Part shown: piece by piece, positions 1 through 7,239 of the stretch
Numbering within the stretch: position 1 is the first letter of the stretch
How the letters are laid out: the number at the start of each line of letters is the position of its first letter
Assembly: GCA_030611815.1 (NCBI GenBank)
Contig: JAUWPC010000110.1
Span: 1 to 10,046, forward strand
Direction of reading: 5' to 3'
Source: Desulfobacteraceae bacterium
Lineage (GTDB): Bacteria; Desulfobacterota; DSM-4660; Desulfatiglandales; Desulfatiglandaceae
Length of the DNA stretch: 10,046 nucleotides
Notes under the pieces: generated by a model
The model's database searches: none
Told to the model about the DNA's origin: nothing
The model's input: the letters and a program-made list of their open reading frames with translations, nothing else
Program-made: the position numbers and the translations under genes

Positions 1-228
1 AAAGTTAAAGGTAATATTTAACATTTTAAAATTGTCTAAAGTTCTCGATCAAGGTCTTAGCTGAGCGAACTGTTACTGTCTCTCTCGGCAGACAGGACGG
101 TCGAGTTCCTTGACTAATATTACCCGAGTCCCTTGGTCTGATTTGTCGCGCAGGCCTTGTGAAAACCATCTCTTAAAAAAGTCACGAAGTTCCTTAACTT
201 TAGGCACTTCAAACTTTAGGCACTTAAC
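1..228. repeat. AT-rich repeat tract with opposed AAAGTTAAGG ends
   Basis: This tract lies before the first gene. Its left edge reads AAAGTTAAAGG (1-11), and an inverted near-copy, CCTTAACTTT, lies at 192-201, so the two bound the tract as imperfect inverted repeats. At the right end the 14-mer AACTTTAGGCACTT occurs twice (196-209 and 212-225), 16 bases apart. Reverse-complement pieces of the same unit recur at 1101-1138. A 6-bp hairpin (76-81 with 90-95) lies inside. A leftward open frame crosses the tract, but it runs into the N-terminus of the next gene and shows no recognisable domain. I read this as a dispersed non-coding repeat, possibly the edge of a decayed miniature element that begins outside the window. 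Confidence 0.5.
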
Positions 229-262
229 GAAATACCTAATAACCAATTTTCTCTGAAATGTC

Positions 263-595
263 ATGAAAAAAGCTGTGGTTTCGCCCCTCTGTTCAGGCCT
301 GGTCATTCCAGGGCTGGGACAGATCATCAATCAGGATTTCAAAAAGGGCATTATTCTCCTTGCGGCTGTCTTCCTTCTCTTTGTGATGGGGATTATCAAG
401 CTGGTATGTTTGATCGATGCGGTTTTCAGAACAGGCCGCGTGGACCTGTCAAACCCTGAGATGATCATGGCGAAGCTCAGGGCAGAAGACCCTTCAATCC
501 TGTGGTATATGGCGGCTGCTTTTATCATCATCTGGTTTTTTTCCGTTCTCGATGCTTATCTAAGAGGCAGAAAAATAGATAGTGTCGATCCATAA
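263..595 (+). CDS. small two-helix membrane protein with PGLGQ motif
   Basis: This predicted 110-residue inner-membrane protein has no assigned function. The N-terminus carries PGLGQ (residues 16-20), followed shortly by a lysine-glycine pair. This resembles the turn seen in small TM2/DUF5683-like membrane proteins, where a short hairpin precedes the first helix. Hydrophobic segments lie at about residues 28-52 and 79-97. The C-terminus ends in a polar stretch after LDAYLRGRK, another feature shared with such proteins. The chosen ATG gives the PGLGQ segment directly at the N-terminus, but no clear Shine-Dalgarno sequence precedes it. The upstream DNA is repeat-like, so the promoter is unclear. 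The assignment to this broad family is from memory of motifs; a role in envelope biology is only a guess. Confidence 0.65.
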   Translation: MKKAVVSPLCSGLVIPGLGQIINQDFKKGIILLAAVFLLFVMGIIKLVCLIDAVFRTGRVDLSNPEMIMAKLRAEDPSILWYMAAAFIIIWFFSVLDAYLRGRKIDSVDP

Positions 596-738
596 CTGGC
601 TGTTTTCCGCAATCTCAGCGTCAGACTCAAATTTTAATCCTCAAAATACTCCAACGTATTCCTGTGGTTAAAATCTTCGTCTTCCTTGATCTTGCAAAAA
701 CTATCTCATTTCTGGACGGACACTATATAAGAGCGAAG

Positions 739-751
739 AGGGGAATCCCCT
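739..751 (+). promoter_or_regulatory. GC hairpin overlapping the ribosome binding site
   Basis: AGGGG (739-743) and CCCCT (747-751) form a 5-bp stem with an AAT loop. The only purine-rich Shine-Dalgarno candidate for the gene at 755 (GAGGGG, 738-743) lies in the left arm, so pairing would hide it. The symmetric shape could equally be a protein operator, or simply chance. It is a seen structure with an inferred role. Confidence 0.35.
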
Positions 752-754
752 ATA

Positions 755-1087
755 ATGCGGACATATTTGATTGATGAACTCTCTCCCTCAAAGATAGAGA
801 AAATCAGGGAGTTCCTCGGGGAGCATGCCATCCGTTCCAGTTTGGATCAAATATTCTGGGTGCGAATCCCCGACGACCTATTGAGTGAAATGCAATTCCA
901 GCACAGCAAATGTAAGCCGCACGTCTTTGCAGTCGAATTGGGGCAGGACTGGGTTAAGCTGGAACTCTTTATCCGAACCCTGAAAGGCATGCGTTGCGAC
1001 TGTCCGGGCTACTCCACTGCCCAGCAAAGAAATTTCATATTGAATTTTGCCGATGGTATGATAGAGCAGTTGAATATCGATACTTGA
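755..1087 (+). CDS. conserved-looking 110-residue hypothetical protein
   Basis: I do not recognise a named family. The 110-residue product is soluble, with no signal peptide or membrane segment. The N-terminal part (residues 1-50) alternates charged helix-like stretches, including SPSKIEKIREFL, with an IFWVRIPDDLL strand-like segment. The middle has a hydrophobic VFAVELGQDWVKLELFIR segment. A CDCPGY motif (three residues after a Met-Arg pair) and a QQRNFILNFADGMIEQL helix close the protein. The balanced, fold-like composition, an ATG preceded by GAGGGG, and in-frame termination directly before a repeat all support a real gene. My impression is that similar short proteins exist in sulfate-reducing Desulfobacterota, but I cannot confirm this. 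No partner gene is adjacent. Confidence 0.65.
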   Translation: MRTYLIDELSPSKIEKIREFLGEHAIRSSLDQIFWVRIPDDLLSEMQFQHSKCKPHVFAVELGQDWVKLELFIRTLKGMRCDCPGYSTAQQRNFILNFADGMIEQLNIDT

Positions 1088-1195
1088 TGCTGGATTTTCC
1101 AAGTTTGAAGTTACGAGTTCGGAGTGCCTAAAGTTAAGAAAGGAAGAATTCCGATTTAAACTCTCAACTCCCCACTTCATTGCTTGATGCTGGAT
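1083..1195 (+). repeat. 13-base direct repeats 100 bases apart around a repeat unit
   Basis: CTTGATGCTGGAT occurs at 1083-1095 and again at 1183-1195, exactly 100 bases later. The first copy contains the stop codon of the preceding gene. Between them lies AGTGCCTAAAGTTAAG (1123-1138), a 16-base reverse-complement match to 193-208, and AAGTTTGAAG (1101-1110), the reverse complement of 207-216. The layout resembles a short element flanked by a target duplication. A simple tandem duplication followed by divergence is also possible. Confidence 0.5.
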
Positions 1196-1438
1196 GTTTT
1201 AGATCCGCATTCAGAAAAGCCCCACTTTATCACTCCTTCCTGCCACCACGCTTTACAGGGCCAAACACTAAATACAGTAGCGAAGCGACGAAACACTCTC
1301 ACCACAAAGCACTCTGTAAACAGGCATTCGTTCATAAGAACGTAAAAGTAAGTTACAATTTTTTCGGGTATGTCTTTGACTGCCTCAGTCTGTGTCTGTC
1401 TGTGTGGGTCTGTGGCAAATTTAGTTTTGATTATGAAA

Positions 1439-1467
1439 TTGACTTGATGGACTATATCTGCTAATCT
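1439..1467 (+). promoter_or_regulatory. possible sigma-70 promoter of ileS operon
   Basis: TTGACT (1439-1444) and TAATCT (1462-1467) are separated by 17 bases. The -35 box matches five of six consensus bases; the -10 box is weak but keeps the key second and last positions. It lies about 35 bases before the ileS start and is the best candidate in that spacer. Confidence 0.35.
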
Positions 1468-1485
1468 GATTAATTATCATAATTT

Positions 1486-1492
1486 CCGGAGG
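1486..1492 (+). promoter_or_regulatory. ileS ribosome binding site
   Basis: CCGGAGG ends eight bases before the ATG at 1501. It is a strong Shine-Dalgarno sequence and fixes the ileS start. Confidence 0.75.
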
Positions 1493-1500
1493 CACATTTT

Positions 1501-4299
1501 ATGAACTATAAGGACACACTTAATCTACCGAAGACGGCATTTCCCATGAAGGCCAATTTGGTGAAAAAAGAACCAGAAATGCTTGAGAGGTGGGAAAGTA
1601 TCGATCTTTACAAGCTTATTAGACAGTCTTCTAAGGGCCGGAAGCGATTTCATCTGCATGACGGGCCCCCCTATGCAAACGGTCATATCCACATGGGTAC
1701 GGCCTTTAATAAAGTGTTGAAAGATATCATTATCAAATCGAGACAGATGGCCGGTTTTGATGCGCCCTATGTGCCCGGTTGGGATTGCCACGGTCTGCCT
1801 ATCGAGCACAGGGTGGATGGAGAGCTTGGAGCCAGGAAAAAGGAGATGTCCCAGGCGGAAATAAGGGGCTTTTGCCGTCGATATGCTGAAAAATATATAG
1901 ATATCCAGCGCAATGAATTTAAGCGCTTAGGCGTTTTGGGCGAATGGGATAATCCCTATCTGACCATGAATTATCCCTATGAGGCAACTATCGTAAGAGA
2001 GTTTGGAAAATTTGCATTAAACGGAAGTCTTGTTAGGAGCAAGAAACCTATATACTGGTGCATCTCTTGTAAAACGGCCCTTGCCGAGGCAGAGGTTGAA
2101 TATGACGAGCACAGCTCGCCCTCCATATTTGTCAAGTTCCCAATGATATCTGATCTGGATCAGTTGGCCCCTGTCTTGAAGGGGAAACAGGTCTCGATGA
2201 TAATCTGGACAACAACTCCCTGGACCATCCCTGCCAATCTGGCCATAGCCCTACATCCCGGCCTGAAGTACGCAGCCGTCGAAACAGGGGATAATGAAGT
2301 CATGATTCTTGCAGAAGGGCTTTTAGACCTTTGCATGGACACCTTCGGCATTGAAACATATGAGGTTCTCAAGCTGTTCAAGGCCGCTGAGTTGGAAAAC
2401 CTTGAGGCAAGGCATCCTTTGTATGACAGGCCATCCAAGATTGTCTTAGCGCCCTATGTGACTTTGGAGGCCGGAACGGGCTGTGTCCACACTGCACCGG
2501 GACATGGCCGGGAGGACTACGAGACAGGTCTTAAATATCATTTGGAGACATATTCGCCTGTTGACGATTTAGGCTGCTTTACCCCGGATGTTGAATATTT
2601 TGCCGGGATGGAGGTGTTTGAGGCTAATGAGGCCGTCAAGGATAAGCTCTCGGAGGTAGACGCGCTCATCAAGGAGGAGGAGATAACTCACGAATATCCA
2701 CACTGCTGGAGATGCAAGAAGCCTGTTATCTTCCGCTCCACAAAGCAGTGGTTTATCTCCATGGAAAAAAACGACCTGAGAAAAAATGCTCTGGATGCCA
2801 TAAGAAAGGTTTCATGGATCCCTTCATGGGGCGAGGAGCGGATCTTCAAAATGATCGCCAATCGCCCGGATTGGTGTGTTTCCCGGCAGAGGTCATGGGG
2901 GGTGCCAATCACCGTGTTCTTCTGCAATGAGTGCGATGAACCGGTTATAACGCAGGAAATCATCGACCATGTATCCAATATGGTTGAACAATCGGGGGCA
3001 GATATATGGTTCACCAAATCCGAAAAAGAACTGGTGCCCCCGGGGACACGCTGTCCTAACTGCGGGGCAGATCGTTTCAGGAAAGAGACCGATATCCTCG
3101 ATGTCTGGTTTGATTCCGGTGTCAGTTATGCCGCAGTGATGGAAAACAGGGAATACCTTGACAGCCCGGCAGATCTTTATCTTGAAGGGAGCGACCAGCA
3201 CAGGGGATGGTTTCACAGTTCACTCCTCTGCTCGGTGGGGACCCGTAAGGAGGCGCCATACAAGGGTGTCCTGACCCATGGCTTTGTTGTGGATGGGGCA
3301 GGCAAGGCAATGCACAAATCTTCCGGGAATGTTATCGCGCCTGAGGAGCTGATAAAAAGCTATGGCGCTGAAATCCTGAGGCTGTGGGTGGCAGGAGAAG
3401 ACTACAGGGATAATATCCGTCTTTCAAAAGAGATTTTACAACGGTTGACTGAAGCCTATCGCCGCATTCGAAATACCTGCCGTTACCTGCTCGGTAATTT
3501 GAACGATTTTGATTGGGAAACCGATCAGGTCCCATATACAGAGATGGAAGAGCTGGATCGCTGGGCGCTCAACCAGCTTCAGGGTCTGAACGGACGGGTC
3601 TTGAAGGCATACAAGGATTTCAATTTCCATCTTGTCTATCACAATCTCCACAACTTCTGCGTGTTGGATCTCTCATCCTTCTATCTCGATATTATAAAAG
3701 ACAGGCTCTATACATCGCCAAAGAAGTCTGCAGCGAGACGATCTGCACAGTCAGTAATGCATGAAATTCTTGAGACTTTGGTCAGACTGATGGCCCCTGT
3801 CCTCTCATTTACGGCTGATGAAATCTGGCAGTATATGACTGGGAAGGAACGCCCATTGAGTGTTCATGCCGACCTCTTCCTCCCTTTAAACGAGGAGTAT
3901 CGGGACACTGAACTGGCCGAACGCTGGGAAGGGATAATATCTGTTCGAAAAGAGGTTACAAAGGTCTTGGAAATCGCAAGGAAAGAGAAGCGTATCGGGC
4001 ACTCCTTAGATGCCTCGGTAGAATTAGGTCTCTCATCTGAATTAGCCGAAAAATTAGCACCTTATGTGGATCAGTTAAGGTCAATCTTTATTGTTTCATC
4101 GGTCGATTTAGCGGAAATCGATCAGGTAGAAGGGGGGTTTGAAAGCGAGACTGTCCCCGGATTAAAGGTGAAAGCATCACCTTCATCTGACCCCAAATGC
4201 GAGCGCTGCTGGATACATGATCCATCGGTAGGAGATGACAAAAACCATCCAAACACCTGTAAGCGATGCCGAAACGTCTTAGACGAAATTATGCATTGA
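1501..4299 (+). CDS. ileS: isoleucyl-tRNA synthetase
   Basis: This class Ia aminoacyl-tRNA synthetase attaches isoleucine to tRNA-Ile in the cytosol. At 932 residues it has the usual bacterial length. The signature HIGH motif appears as HMGT (64-67), preceded by GPPYANG and followed by KVLKD. GWDCHGLPIE is at 93-102. The CP1 editing domain shows WTTTPWT (236-242) and TAPGHGREDY (331-340), with Asp339 in the place of the conserved editing aspartate. The KMSKS loop reads AMHKS (603-607), followed by SGN. CxxC pairs lie at 187/190, 402/405, 475/478 and 518/521, and the C-terminal zinc finger uses Cys900, 903, 920 and 923. A strong ribosome binding site sets the start. Its 3' end overlaps lspA by 34 bases, so it leads an ileS-lspA-lgt operon. 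Confidence 0.98.
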   Translation: MNYKDTLNLPKTAFPMKANLVKKEPEMLERWESIDLYKLIRQSSKGRKRFHLHDGPPYANGHIHMGTAFNKVLKDIIIKSRQMAGFDAPYVPGWDCHGLPIEHRVDGELGARKKEMSQAEIRGFCRRYAEKYIDIQRNEFKRLGVLGEWDNPYLTMNYPYEATIVREFGKFALNGSLVRSKKPIYWCISCKTALAEAEVEYDEHSSPSIFVKFPMISDLDQLAPVLKGKQVSMIIWTTTPWTIPANLAIALHPGLKYAAVETGDNEVMILAEGLLDLCMDTFGIETYEVLKLFKAAELENLEARHPLYDRPSKIVLAPYVTLEAGTGCVHTAPGHGREDYETGLKYHLETYSPVDDLGCFTPDVEYFAGMEVFEANEAVKDKLSEVDALIKEEEITHEYPHCWRCKKPVIFRSTKQWFISMEKNDLRKNALDAIRKVSWIPSWGEERIFKMIANRPDWCVSRQRSWGVPITVFFCNECDEPVITQEIIDHVSNMVEQSGADIWFTKSEKELVPPGTRCPNCGADRFRKETDILDVWFDSGVSYAAVMENREYLDSPADLYLEGSDQHRGWFHSSLLCSVGTRKEAPYKGVLTHGFVVDGAGKAMHKSSGNVIAPEELIKSYGAEILRLWVAGEDYRDNIRLSKEILQRLTEAYRRIRNTCRYLLGNLNDFDWETDQVPYTEMEELDRWALNQLQGLNGRVLKAYKDFNFHLVYHNLHNFCVLDLSSFYLDIIKDRLYTSPKKSAARRSAQSVMHEILETLVRLMAPVLSFTADEIWQYMTGKERPLSVHADLFLPLNEEYRDTELAERWEGIISVRKEVTKVLEIARKEKRIGHSLDASVELGLSSELAEKLAPYVDQLRSIFIVSSVDLAEIDQVEGGFESETVPGLKVKASPSSDPKCERCWIHDPSVGDDKNHPNTCKRCRNVLDEIMH

Positions 4300-4751
4300 T
4301 AATCTGGCCTGCGCTCCTTATTGTCGTACTGGATCAGGTATCAAAGCTATTCGTGATACGCGGTCTGAGAGTTCATGAATCAGTGCCTGTGATCGAAGGT
4401 TTTTTTAACCTTGTCCATGTGCGAAACAGGGGAATGGCCTTCGGATTCATGAATCGGGCCCATGCTGACTTTGGCTTTTGGTTACTTGTTTCCACCAGCA
4501 TCATTGCCATTGCCCTGTTGTTGTTCTGGTTCTTCAGGCTAAAGGATGGCGACAACCGTATAACCCTGGGGCTTTCACTTATCTTAGGCGGAGCTGTTGG
4601 CAACCTGATCGACCGGTTGAGGTTTCGAGAGGTGGTCGACTTCCTCGATGTTTTTGTAGGTTCATATCACTGGCCTGCATTTAATGTGGCTGACGCTGCA
4701 ATAACAACTGGTACGTTTTTAGTAGCAATAACCCTCTTTTTTAAACGTTAA
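4266..4751 (+). CDS. lspA: lipoprotein signal peptidase II
   Basis: This inner-membrane aspartyl peptidase cleaves the signal peptide of prolipoproteins after diacylglyceryl modification. The 161 residues match the family length. The conserved boxes are visible in order: DQVSK (23-27), NRGMAFG (54-60), GNLIDR (112-117), VVDFLD (123-128) and FNVADA (139-144). Asp125 and Asp143 match the catalytic pair of the family. Membrane segments lie near residues 11-30, 68-90, 97-113 and 142-159. The ATG at 4266 lies inside ileS and has no Shine-Dalgarno sequence of its own, so translation is probably coupled to ileS. An in-frame TTG at 4296, overlapping the ileS stop, is an alternative start that would remove a basic N-terminal tail (KRLRR). 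lgt follows four bases downstream. Confidence 0.97.
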   Translation: MPKRLRRNYALIIWPALLIVVLDQVSKLFVIRGLRVHESVPVIEGFFNLVHVRNRGMAFGFMNRAHADFGFWLLVSTSIIAIALLLFWFFRLKDGDNRITLGLSLILGGAVGNLIDRLRFREVVDFLDVFVGSYHWPAFNVADAAITTGTFLVAITLFFKR

Positions 4752-4755
4752 TCTC

Positions 4756-5526
4756 ATGTTCCCAGATCTCTTTTCCATAGGCCCTTTTACCCTGCACACA
4801 TACGGCCTCTTAGTGGCTGTCGGTTTCTTAGTCGGACTCATGGTTACGGTAAAGATCGGCAAGTCCGAGGGGATAAAGCCTCAACAGACAATGGATATGG
4901 GGTTTTTGATAATCCTGGGTGCAATTATTGGTTCGAGGATCCTGTATGTCCTCATGAATATCTCCTACTATATTGAACGGCCCATGGATATGTTCAAGAT
5001 ATGGCAGGGGGGGCTTGTTTTTTCCGGTGGGATTATCTGTGTGGTACTGACCGTCATATGGTACACCAAGAAGCATCATCTTTCATTCTGGAAAGTAGCC
5101 GATCTGTGGGCCCCTGCAATGGCCATCGGTCAGGGGATAGGACGGATCGGGTGCTTTATGGCAGGATGTTGTTACGGCAGGCCCTCCGGATCTAACTGGG
5201 GAGTGGTGTTTACTGACCCCCATGCCTTGGCGCCGTTGAATATTCCCCTCTATCCAACGCAGATCTACTCCTCTCTAAGCGGGTTTGTCATCTTCTTTGT
5301 TCTGATTTTAATGCACTCAAGAAAAAAGTTCGAGGGGCAGGTATTTCTCTGGCTCCTGGTTCTGCACAGCACGGCCCGTCTCTTCGTGGAGCGCTTCAGG
5401 GGCGATGACCGGGGGATCCTGTTAGGGGGGGGCGACATGAGTATCACCCAGCTCGTTACACTCCTGATCCTGATTGCCTCCATAGTCGCTCTGTTCATCT
5501 TCAAGCGGAGACAAGCGAGAAATTAG
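4756..5526 (+). CDS. lgt: prolipoprotein diacylglyceryl transferase
   Basis: Lgt moves diacylglycerol from phosphatidylglycerol to the lipobox cysteine of prolipoproteins; this is the step just before LspA, so the two neighbours act in sequence at the inner membrane. The 256-residue protein has about seven hydrophobic segments. Recognisable are the N-terminal LHTYG (His14, Tyr16), GSR (59-61), the Lgt signature GRIGCFMAGCCYG (129-141, with Arg130 as the essential arginine), YPTQIYSS (166-173) and ARLFVERFRGDDRG (207-220). Where E. coli has a histidine in GGxxFHGG, this protein has serine (Ser90 in GGLVFSGG). The family tolerates changes at that site, so I expect an active enzyme. There is no distinct Shine-Dalgarno sequence; translation probably continues from lspA. 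Confidence 0.97.
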   Translation: MFPDLFSIGPFTLHTYGLLVAVGFLVGLMVTVKIGKSEGIKPQQTMDMGFLIILGAIIGSRILYVLMNISYYIERPMDMFKIWQGGLVFSGGIICVVLTVIWYTKKHHLSFWKVADLWAPAMAIGQGIGRIGCFMAGCCYGRPSGSNWGVVFTDPHALAPLNIPLYPTQIYSSLSGFVIFFVLILMHSRKKFEGQVFLWLLVLHSTARLFVERFRGDDRGILLGGGDMSITQLVTLLILIASIVALFIFKRRQARN

Positions 5527-5546
5527 CGAAACTCCTCCCTCTTCGC

Positions 5547-6962
5547 CTACTCTACTTGCTTCTTCTTGATATGGGAGACAGCCTTCGATATCCTTTCAAC
5601 GACTTTTTCCCTGCCCAAGACCTCCATTACCTCAAATATCCCGGGACTGGCGGTCTTGCCTGTCAGGGCAACCCTGAGCGGTTGGGCCAGTTTTCTTAGC
5701 TTAATTTCCTTTTCCTCCAGGAAGTCGATAAATAGTTTTTCAATGGATTCCTGATTGAATTCAGGTATTGCCACAAGTCTATTATTCAGATCTTCAAACA
5801 GTTCCACAATCCCCTGTTTTAAAAACTTGTCATCTCCTTTTTTCTCGTAGGTAATCTCTTCGTCAAAACAGAAATGTGCTCCCTCAGCCATCTCAACAAG
5901 AGTCTTGCTCCTTACCTTCAGGATAGAGACCGCTTTTCTCACTTTGCCCACATCCAGGTTTCTGAACCCCTGGTTTTCGAGGAAGGGTGTCAGGCGTTCA
6001 GATAGGAATTCATCAGAGGATTCACGGATATACCATGCATTAAGATCCAAAAGCTTTTCCGCGTTAAATACCCCGGCGGCCTTTCCCACACGCTCTAAAG
6101 AAAACTTTTCTATCATCTCTTCCATGGAAAATTTTTCCTGGTCTCCGTAAGACCATCCAAGCCTGGCTAAGGCATTGAGCAGGGCATGGGGCAGATAACC
6201 CATATCCCTATAGGCCAGGACCGACATGGCGCCGTGTCGTTTGCTGAGCCTTGTCTTGTCAGGGCCGAGGATCATGGGCAGATGAGCGTATTCAGGGATC
6301 GGTTCGCCTAAAGCCTTGTAAATCAATATCTGTCTCGGCGTATTATTGACATGGTCATCTCCTCTGATGACATATGTAATGCCGAGACTGATGTCATCGG
6401 CGACCACGGCAAGGTGGTAGGTGGGGCTGCCATTTGACCGCCGGATAATAAGATCGTCTAATTCCTCGTTGTCAAAGCTGATAGGGCCTTTTACCAGGTC
6501 GATAAATTGCGTTATCCCTGACAGCGGGATCTTGAGTCTGACCACCGAGCCGGGCGCCGTGCCAAGCCCCAGGTCCCGGCACGTACCGTCGTATTTGGGT
6601 TTGAGTCCCTTACCTCTCGCTCTTTGCCGTTGTTTCTCCAGATCTTCCGGCGAGCAATGGCAATGATAGGCTTCACCACCTGCTATGAGACGATCAATGA
6701 CCTCATTATAAATATCATATCTCCGGGATTGGAAATAGGGACCGTCGTCCCAGGAGAGGCCAAGCCATTCCATCGATTCCAAGATGGCCCTCGTGGCATC
6801 ATCCGAAGATCTCTGTTCGTCTGTATCTTCAATGCGTAAGATAAATTTTCCGCCCCTCTGTTTCGAGAAAAGCCAGTTAAACAGGGCTGTCCTTGCGCCA
6901 CCGATATGAAGATATCCTGTGGGGCTGGGTGGAAAGCGGGTCACAACTTTTTCATTTGACAT
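5547..6962 (-). CDS. gltX: glutamyl-tRNA synthetase
   Basis: This class Ib synthetase charges tRNA-Glu for translation and tetrapyrrole synthesis. At 471 residues it is of normal bacterial length. The catalytic domain begins with RFPPSPTGYLHIGGARTALF around residues 9-28, with the HIGH-type motif as HIGG (19-22). IEDTD is at 44-48. RGDDHVNNTPRQ (200-211) precedes the KMSKS-type loop RLSKR (238-242). A zinc-binding insert shows Cys101, Cys103 and Cys128 around KYDGTC; the fourth E. coli ligand, a histidine, is Asp130 here. The helical anticodon-binding domain fills residues about 315-471 and ends in a lysine-rich tail. GAGG (complement of 6971-6974) lies eight bases before the ATG. The gene converges on lgt with a 20-base gap. 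Confidence 0.97.
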   Translation of the reverse strand: MSNEKVVTRFPPSPTGYLHIGGARTALFNWLFSKQRGGKFILRIEDTDEQRSSDDATRAILESMEWLGLSWDDGPYFQSRRYDIYNEVIDRLIAGGEAYHCHCSPEDLEKQRQRARGKGLKPKYDGTCRDLGLGTAPGSVVRLKIPLSGITQFIDLVKGPISFDNEELDDLIIRRSNGSPTYHLAVVADDISLGITYVIRGDDHVNNTPRQILIYKALGEPIPEYAHLPMILGPDKTRLSKRHGAMSVLAYRDMGYLPHALLNALARLGWSYGDQEKFSMEEMIEKFSLERVGKAAGVFNAEKLLDLNAWYIRESSDEFLSERLTPFLENQGFRNLDVGKVRKAVSILKVRSKTLVEMAEGAHFCFDEEITYEKKGDDKFLKQGIVELFEDLNNRLVAIPEFNQESIEKLFIDFLEEKEIKLRKLAQPLRVALTGKTASPGIFEVMEVLGREKVVERISKAVSHIKKKQVE

Positions 6963-7239
6963 ATATCAAGCCTCGTTGAGTGGTTAGTGCCCGAACGAAA
7001 ACCCTGTTCAGGCGCGATTTTGGATTTAAAAACTCACACAAATTAGGACGAAATAACTGCCACATTGAAAATCTGTTTTTGGATTCATACTCTTAATCGT
7101 AATCTTAATCATAATTGTTTTGAGTAAGATTACGATTATGATTAAGATTATGAAATAGGGAAGTTAAGGAGTGCTCTCATCCTCAAGCCTCCCTTTTGGA
7201 GTGGGGCTAAATCCGAAATACGAAATAGATTTGGCCGGA
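6963..7239. other. spacer upstream of gltX
   Basis: This 277-base spacer lies between the 3' end of the unrecognised leftward gene and the start of gltX. It holds the gltX ribosome binding site (6971-6974, minus strand), the opposed hexamer arrays (7094-7153), a short tandem CGAAATA pair (7214-7227), and an imperfect stem (7186-7191 with 7203-7208) that could end the leftward upstream transcript but lacks a T-tract. I see no convincing -35/-10 pair for gltX. Confidence 0.45.
7094..7153. repeat. opposed TAATCN hexamer arrays forming a hairpin
   Basis: The left arm is TAATCG-TAATCT-TAATCA-TAAT (7094-7115). The right arm is the same unit in reverse (TANGAT: TAAGAT, TACGAT, TATGAT, TAAGAT, TATGA; 7125-7153). 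7097-7115 pairs with 7135-7153 over 19 positions with a single G.T mismatch. A second register pairs 7094-7107 with 7125-7138 perfectly over 14 bases. In leftward transcripts this would sit 130-190 bases before gltX. It may act as a processing or attenuation hairpin, or be a non-functional slippage product. Confidence 0.75.

Larger units (their letters stand above)
1196..1500. other. non-coding spacer before ileS
   Basis: This stretch holds no gene I can support. A 94-codon open frame starting at 1180 crosses it, but its translation has a low-complexity, Cys/Ser/His-rich composition and no domain. GTCTGTG occurs three times with period 10 (1388-1394, 1398-1404, 1408-1414). A possible promoter and a clear ribosome binding site for ileS lie at the right end. 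No T-box features (specifier stem, conserved TGGNACCGCG antiterminator bulge) were seen. Confidence 0.5.

Noticed and set aside
76..95. Hairpin CTGTCT/AGACAG as a terminator
   Set aside because: Six pairs with an 8-base loop but no following T-tract; it may be part of the repeat.
73..330. Leftward 85-codon open frame across the left repeat tract
   Set aside because: Its N-terminal part is antisense to the small membrane-protein gene and the rest lies in repeat DNA, with no recognisable motif.
1180..1464. Rightward 94-codon open frame before ileS
   Set aside because: It starts inside a direct repeat, has no ribosome binding site, and has a low-complexity Cys/Ser/His-rich translation spanning simple repeats. 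It shows no domain features.
1196..1500. T-box riboswitch before ileS
   Set aside because: No conserved antiterminator bulge sequence, no terminator and no convincing stem I were found.
5526..5546. Possible terminator between lgt and gltX (GCGAA ... TTCGC)
   Set aside because: Only five pairs with an 11-base loop and no T-tract on either strand.
7094..7153. CRISPR-like array
   Set aside because: Units are hexamers without spacers and face each other; no cas genes are nearby.
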